From positions 13,843,592-13,907,591 of the forward strand of contig OZ024785.1 of the NCBI GenBank assembly GCA_964017065.1: a DNA stretch of 64,000 nucleotides. Direction: 5' to 3'. The notes under the pieces are model-generated. The model saw nothing but the letters and a program-made list of their open reading frames with translations, was not told the DNA's origin and ran no database searches. Positions 60,180 to 64,000 of this stretch are shown in pieces. Within the stretch, counting starts at the first letter, position 1. Every line of letters begins with the position of its first letter. A program made the position numbers and the translations under genes. Origin of the DNA: Haliclona indistincta. Its lineage: Eukaryota > Porifera > Demospongiae > Haplosclerida > Chalinidae.

Positions 60180-61420
60180 AGAGAGAGAGTGTGAGTGAGA
60201 GTGGGAGTAGGAGTGGGAGTGGGAGCGAGAGCGAGAGCGAGAGCGAGAGCGAGAGCGAGAGTGGTGAGTGGTGAGTGAGTGAGTGAGTGTTGAGTGAGTG
60301 AGTGAGTGGTGAGTGAGTGAGTGAGTGGTGAGTGAGTGAGTGAGTGAGTGAGTGAGTGAGTGAGTGAGTGAGTGAGTGAGTGAGTGAGTGAGTGAGTGAG
60401 TGAGTGAGTGAGTGAGTGAGTGAGTGAGTGAGTGAGTGAGTGAGTGAGTGAGTGAGTGAGTGAGTGAGTGAGTGAGTGAGTGAGTGAGTGAGTGAGTGAG
60501 TGAGTGAGTGAGTGAGTGAGTGAGTGAGTGAGTGAGTGAGTGAGTGAGTGAGTGAGTGAGTGAGTGAGTGAGTGAGTGAGTGAGTGAGTGAGTGAGTGAG
60601 TGAGTGAGTGAGTGAGTGAGTGAGTGAGTGAGTGAGTGAGTGAGTGAGTGAGTGAGTGAGTGAGTGAGTGAGTGAGTGAGTGAGTGAGTGAGTGAGTGAG
60701 TGAGTGAGTGAGTGAGTGAGTGAGTGAGTGAGTGAGTGAGTGAGTGAGTGAGTGAGTGAGTGAGTGAGTGAGTGAGTGAGTGAGTGAGTGAGTGAGTGAG
60801 TGAGTGAGTGAGTGAGTGAGTGATCGAGTGGTGAGTGAGTGAGTGGTGAGTGAGTGAGTGAGTGGTGAGTGAGTGAGTGGTGAGTGAGTGAGTGGTGAGT
60901 GAGTGGTGAGTGAGTGAGTGAGTGAGTGGTGAGTGAGTGGTGAGTGAGTGAGTGAGTGAGTGAGTGAGTGATGAGTGAGTGATGAGTGAGTGAGTGATGA
61001 GTGAGTGAGTGAGTGATGAGTGAGTGAGTGATGAGTGAGTGAGTGATGAGTGAGTGAGTGAGTGTGAGTGAGTGTGTGTGAGTGAGTGTGTGTGTGTGAG
61101 TGAGTGTGTGTGTGTGAGTGAGTGAGTGAGTGTGAGTGAGTGTGAGTGAGTGAGTGAGTGAGTGAGTGAGTGAGTGAGTGAGTGGGTGGGTGGGTGGGTG
61201 GGTGAGTGGGTGAGTGAGTGGGTGAGTGAGTGAGTGAGTGAGTGAGTGAGTGAGTGAGTGAGTGGGTGGGTGAGTGGGTGAGTGGGTGAGTGGGTGAGTG
61301 GGTGAGTGGGTGAGTGAGTGAGTGAGAGTGAGAGTGTGAGTGTGAGTGTGAGTGTGAGTGAGTGAGTGAGTGAGTGAGTGAGTGAGTGAGTGAGTGAGTA
61401 AGAGATGGAGATGAGTAAAT
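60180..61420. repeat. GAGT microsatellite array (about 1.2 kb)
   Basis: Starts with GAGAGC hexamers (60220-60262), then nearly pure (GAGT)n from about 60320 to 60820, then interrupted variants (GGTGAGT, GATGAGT, GTGTGAGT, GGGTGGGT) to about 61400. Array length in an assembly is unreliable. Confidence 0.97.
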
Positions 61421-62258
61421 TGTAGTAGTGGGTTAAATTGATTTGAGGGTGAGCAAGTGTGAGTTGGCAGTGGAAGAGAGGGAGGGAGGCAGGAGAGAGG
61501 GAGGGAAGGGATTGTTATGTGGATTTAGTGAACGAGTATAAGTGAATGAAATTTGTTAAAATGGATTTGTGAATTAATGGGTGAGTGTGCTAGAGTAGGT
61601 AGGTGAGTGGGCGTGTGCTGGGTGATCATGAGTGGGTGAATGATTGAAGTGAGCGAGTCGGTGTAGTTGGGAGTGATTGAGTGAGTGAGTGGGAGATGAT
61701 TAAATTGGTACTGGTGGGTAAAGAGTGAGTGAGTAAAGAGTGGGTGGGTGAATCAGTGTTGGGAGGTATATTGATGGGGCGATGAATAAAGTAGCAGTAG
61801 TGGGTAAATGATCGGTAGGTAAGCTAATGCTAAGTAACATTTTGAACACATTCCTTTTTATTGTATCTGTGGTAGTGATGAGTAGTTGCTGCGGCTTTAT
61901 CAGCTTACCAGCTAAGAAAAGAAAGTACGTCGCAGTGCTTGTTTCAATAGCTCAACCCAGTGTTGTTGTGCATGATCAAGTTCTGTTGCTGAACTACATG
62001 CACAAAATTCTATTTCCATGTTGCTTATTGTTGTTCAGAGCTAATATGCTGTTATTAAATTATGCTATAGTAAAAAAAATAGAAAGTACGTCCCAGTGCC
62101 TTTTACAATTGCTTATCCCAGTGTTGTCGTTCATGATCAAGGACACCACCTATGCTAAACTGCTAGTACACTCCTTAGTCTCCCACTTCACTTTTGCTCA
62201 CTCTCCAATCTCCTCCCATTTTCACTTTCTCTGTCTTCATTTATTTCTCTTCTCTCAG

Positions 62259-62324
62259 GATAATTTTACCGATCAAGAGATAGAAGTTCATGAGTGGGCG
62301 TTCACTGACTCTGCCCATCCTTAA
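62259..62324 (+). CDS. 3'-terminal exon, unknown protein (copy B)
   Basis: After TTCTCTTCTCTCAG the frame reads DNFTDQEIEVHEWAFTDSAH P and TAA; counterpart of 1949-2014. Upstream, two RKYV...HDQ segments could be earlier exons of the same gene. A single open frame from 61827 runs through, but the acceptor and copy A comparison favour the shorter exon. Confidence 0.45.
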   Translation, partial: DNFTDQEIEVHEWAFTDSAHP

Positions 62325-62939
62325 ATTGTGTCACTTGGGAAAGTAAAGATTCAAGCACGAGTTTATTGTGATAGAGAATGACAATTATTACAAAGAAATG
62401 TTACTTTAGCAATCATACACAAAGTGTTCCATGATTTTACAAGCAGGTGTATTTTTCAGCTCATTTCTCTGAAATAATAATTATAGTGTTTATCAGAATC
62501 ATCAATGAGTGAATCATAAGTAAATGCAAGCATGCTATGACTGAGTGATAATTGTATTGCAGTTACAAGATAGTAAAATACTTATGTTCAGTATACATGT
62601 GCAGATCAGAAATAGTTACAACGTTGATTGTCCAGGAGGAAGTTCATGAATTTGTTCAGTGCAGTACGAGTCGTGTACAGCTAGAATCAAACCTCTCAAC
62701 GTGGATGCTGCGCCATCTCCTCAAACAGTCTTCTTCGTATTGACTGCAGTCAGAGTCACTTCCATCAGCTGGAGATGTATAGTAGCTCACAGACTCTAAG
62801 TCTCTAACACAATACTGAGCTCACTGTTTACGTACGAGCTTCATGCGTATGCATGACGATCTCGGAGTAGGCGGGGAAGAAAATATTTCTGACCACTCCC
62901 AGTTCTTGCGCAATCTCCACGCGGCCAAGAGCGAGCAAA

Positions 62940-63120
62940 ATGGCGGCGTATCAACTGTCTCTTGTATCGGCTGCCATCGCGGTGTTTCCTTGTCGTTTGT
63001 TCTCTTTCTATACAGGTTTGTGACTAATAAGCAATGTATTTTATCTATGATTGATTTACGAATGTTTATCTGTTCTGTTTAGGCGATCAATGGCTACCGT
63101 CTCTCACTTTGAGGACATGA
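62940..63120 (+). CDS. Small two-exon gene start, unknown (copy B)
   Basis: ATG at 62940 (AAAATGGCGG). Exon 1 (62940-63015) reads MAAYQLSLVSAAIAVFPCRL FSFYT and is signal-peptide-like. The intron (GTTTGT...TGTTTAG) is 67 bp, and exon 2 (63083-63120) ends LPSLTLRT and TGA. See copy A at 2706-2889 for the compensating length differences. Confidence 0.35.
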
Positions 63121-63640
63121 TTGATTCCTAACAACCTGAGCGACTCGTATACATCAACCATTGTTGTTCGAACTTGCGCTCATCACAAGGTGTTGTAACA
63201 CATGGTGAAATTCCAAGTAAGAACTCGTTCAATATGGTGTTTGTACACGTGTTTGATAGATGAATTATCGTTGTTGTACACAGTGGTTTAGTGTGTTACA
63301 TACTGCTTGATTACAAGATAATTATACGTGAAGGGCAGCTTAAAGAATAGGAGTGCATGTGTCTGTATAGACCCATTGCATGCCATGTCACAGTAGTTCA
63401 CGTCTGTGTATCTTTGTACTCGTTGGGGGACAGCAAACTGTTTTAGCAATGCTATGTACACTCGGCGAAGAAACAGTGTAGATACAGTCATGGGTAAACT
63501 GTGCAGGCATGTTTCTTGGAGTTGAGAAAGGCAACCTGTCTCCCAATATGGCTTCCAGTCATGTGATTGTGACGTCACATGTAATCTGCAATATAATGTA
63601 CTGTATCTGCCTGTGCCTCGTGTCCAGTTTAATTAATAAT

Positions 63641-64000
63641 AACAGCAGTAGAATAGGTGATACAACCAGAGTAGGTTAGTTTAGAGCAGTGGTTAGTGAG
63701 TAGTTGTGACAAGGGTAAGAAAATAGCTAGAGATGAATTACAAAACAAAATGAGTAGTAAACTAGCTGGCCTGGGAGAGGCAGCATTCTGCAACTCCAAG
63801 TGGTCTGTCAGAGATAGGAACATGATGACGTGTTGCATGGCTGCCACGGATGCAAGTTATGGCCGAAAGTAGGAGAGAGAAGGATAATGAGCATCTCAAC
63901 CAAGCTAGGGTAGTACCAAGAGTATATAATCTTACCAAGAGTATCGAACGCCAATTGCCACTGTAGAAACACTCTCGGGAAAGTAACATGACCAGCACGT
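63641..64000. other. No gene seen
   Basis: Unique sequence beyond the duplicated block, with no convincing coding region before the window ends. Confidence 0.4.

Larger units (their letters stand above)
61590..63640 (+). repeat. Duplicated block, copy B
   Basis: 61590-61826 matches 1-243 and 62160-63640 matches 1857-3420. Between them, 61915-61975 and 62080-62142 are a diverged direct repeat, both able to encode RKYV...PSVVVHDQ-like residues, a pattern absent from copy A. Confidence 0.9.

Noticed and set aside
61827..62324. One 165-residue protein in copy B
   Set aside because: Only its last 21 residues are conserved in copy A, and they follow a strong splice acceptor; the hydrophobic part is probably intron.

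Overview
The window looks like animal nuclear DNA, most likely from a compact, AT-rich invertebrate genome; a demosponge such as Amphimedon is my best guess, inferred from the kind of gene fragments and not verified. Reasons: open frames are short and broken, several can be joined across 44-110 bp introns with GT...AG borders, there are no operons or ribosome binding sites, and the recognisable domains are animal or eukaryotic mobile-element ones (SIN3 PAH, somatomedin B, PHD finger, HECT, piggyBac, P-element-like, hAT, EnSpm/CACTA, BEL/Pao, LINE, tyrosine recombinase). Most coding signal lies on the minus strand.

Layout. 1-3420: G/T-rich repeat and a duplicated block whose second copy lies at 61590-63640, holding a terminal exon and a small two-exon gene start. 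4185-13700: a coiled-coil frame, recombinase/P-element chimera, unknown exons, a HECT ligase C-lobe with one frameshift, a transposase-like fragment, a decayed tyrosine-recombinase-retroelement ORF, and a piggyBac tail. 14.1-24 kb: hAT, CACTA, retropepsin, ParB-like, LINE-in-P-element and DUF3504/Crypton-like remnants. 24.4-25.4 kb: a plausible host gene start with a duplicated CCAAT promoter. 26-32.5 kb: recombinase, Mutator-like, Myb/SANT-like, a ParB-like gene split by a 589 bp TTAA-flanked element, and BEL/Pao remnants. 34-39.1 kb: a series of minus-strand exons, including a PHD finger and transposase-like blocks, possibly one large element gene. 39.6-43.1 kb: piggyBac, RecQ-like and P-element-like pieces. 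43.5-44.2 kb: two long palindromes. 44193-51704: three apparently identical 2530 bp tandem units, each with a CACTA remnant, a coiled-coil frame, a 211-codon gene and a CRE/E-box/TATA promoter. 52-57.6 kb: a duplicated exon, a SIN3 PAH3 exon and a somatomedin-B exon on the plus strand, then ParB-like, OB-fold (RPA-like) and unknown genes on the minus strand. 58-61.4 kb: a minisatellite, a piggyBac fragment, a small inverted-repeat element and a 1.2 kb GAGT microsatellite.

How it fits together: this is a dense, nested mobile-element region rather than a pathway. Intact-looking units are the tandem array genes, the gene starts at 25185 and 57589, and the ParB-like gene at 54255. Everything else with a recognisable family carries at least one stop, frameshift or truncation. 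All family names are from motif reading only; no database search was possible.
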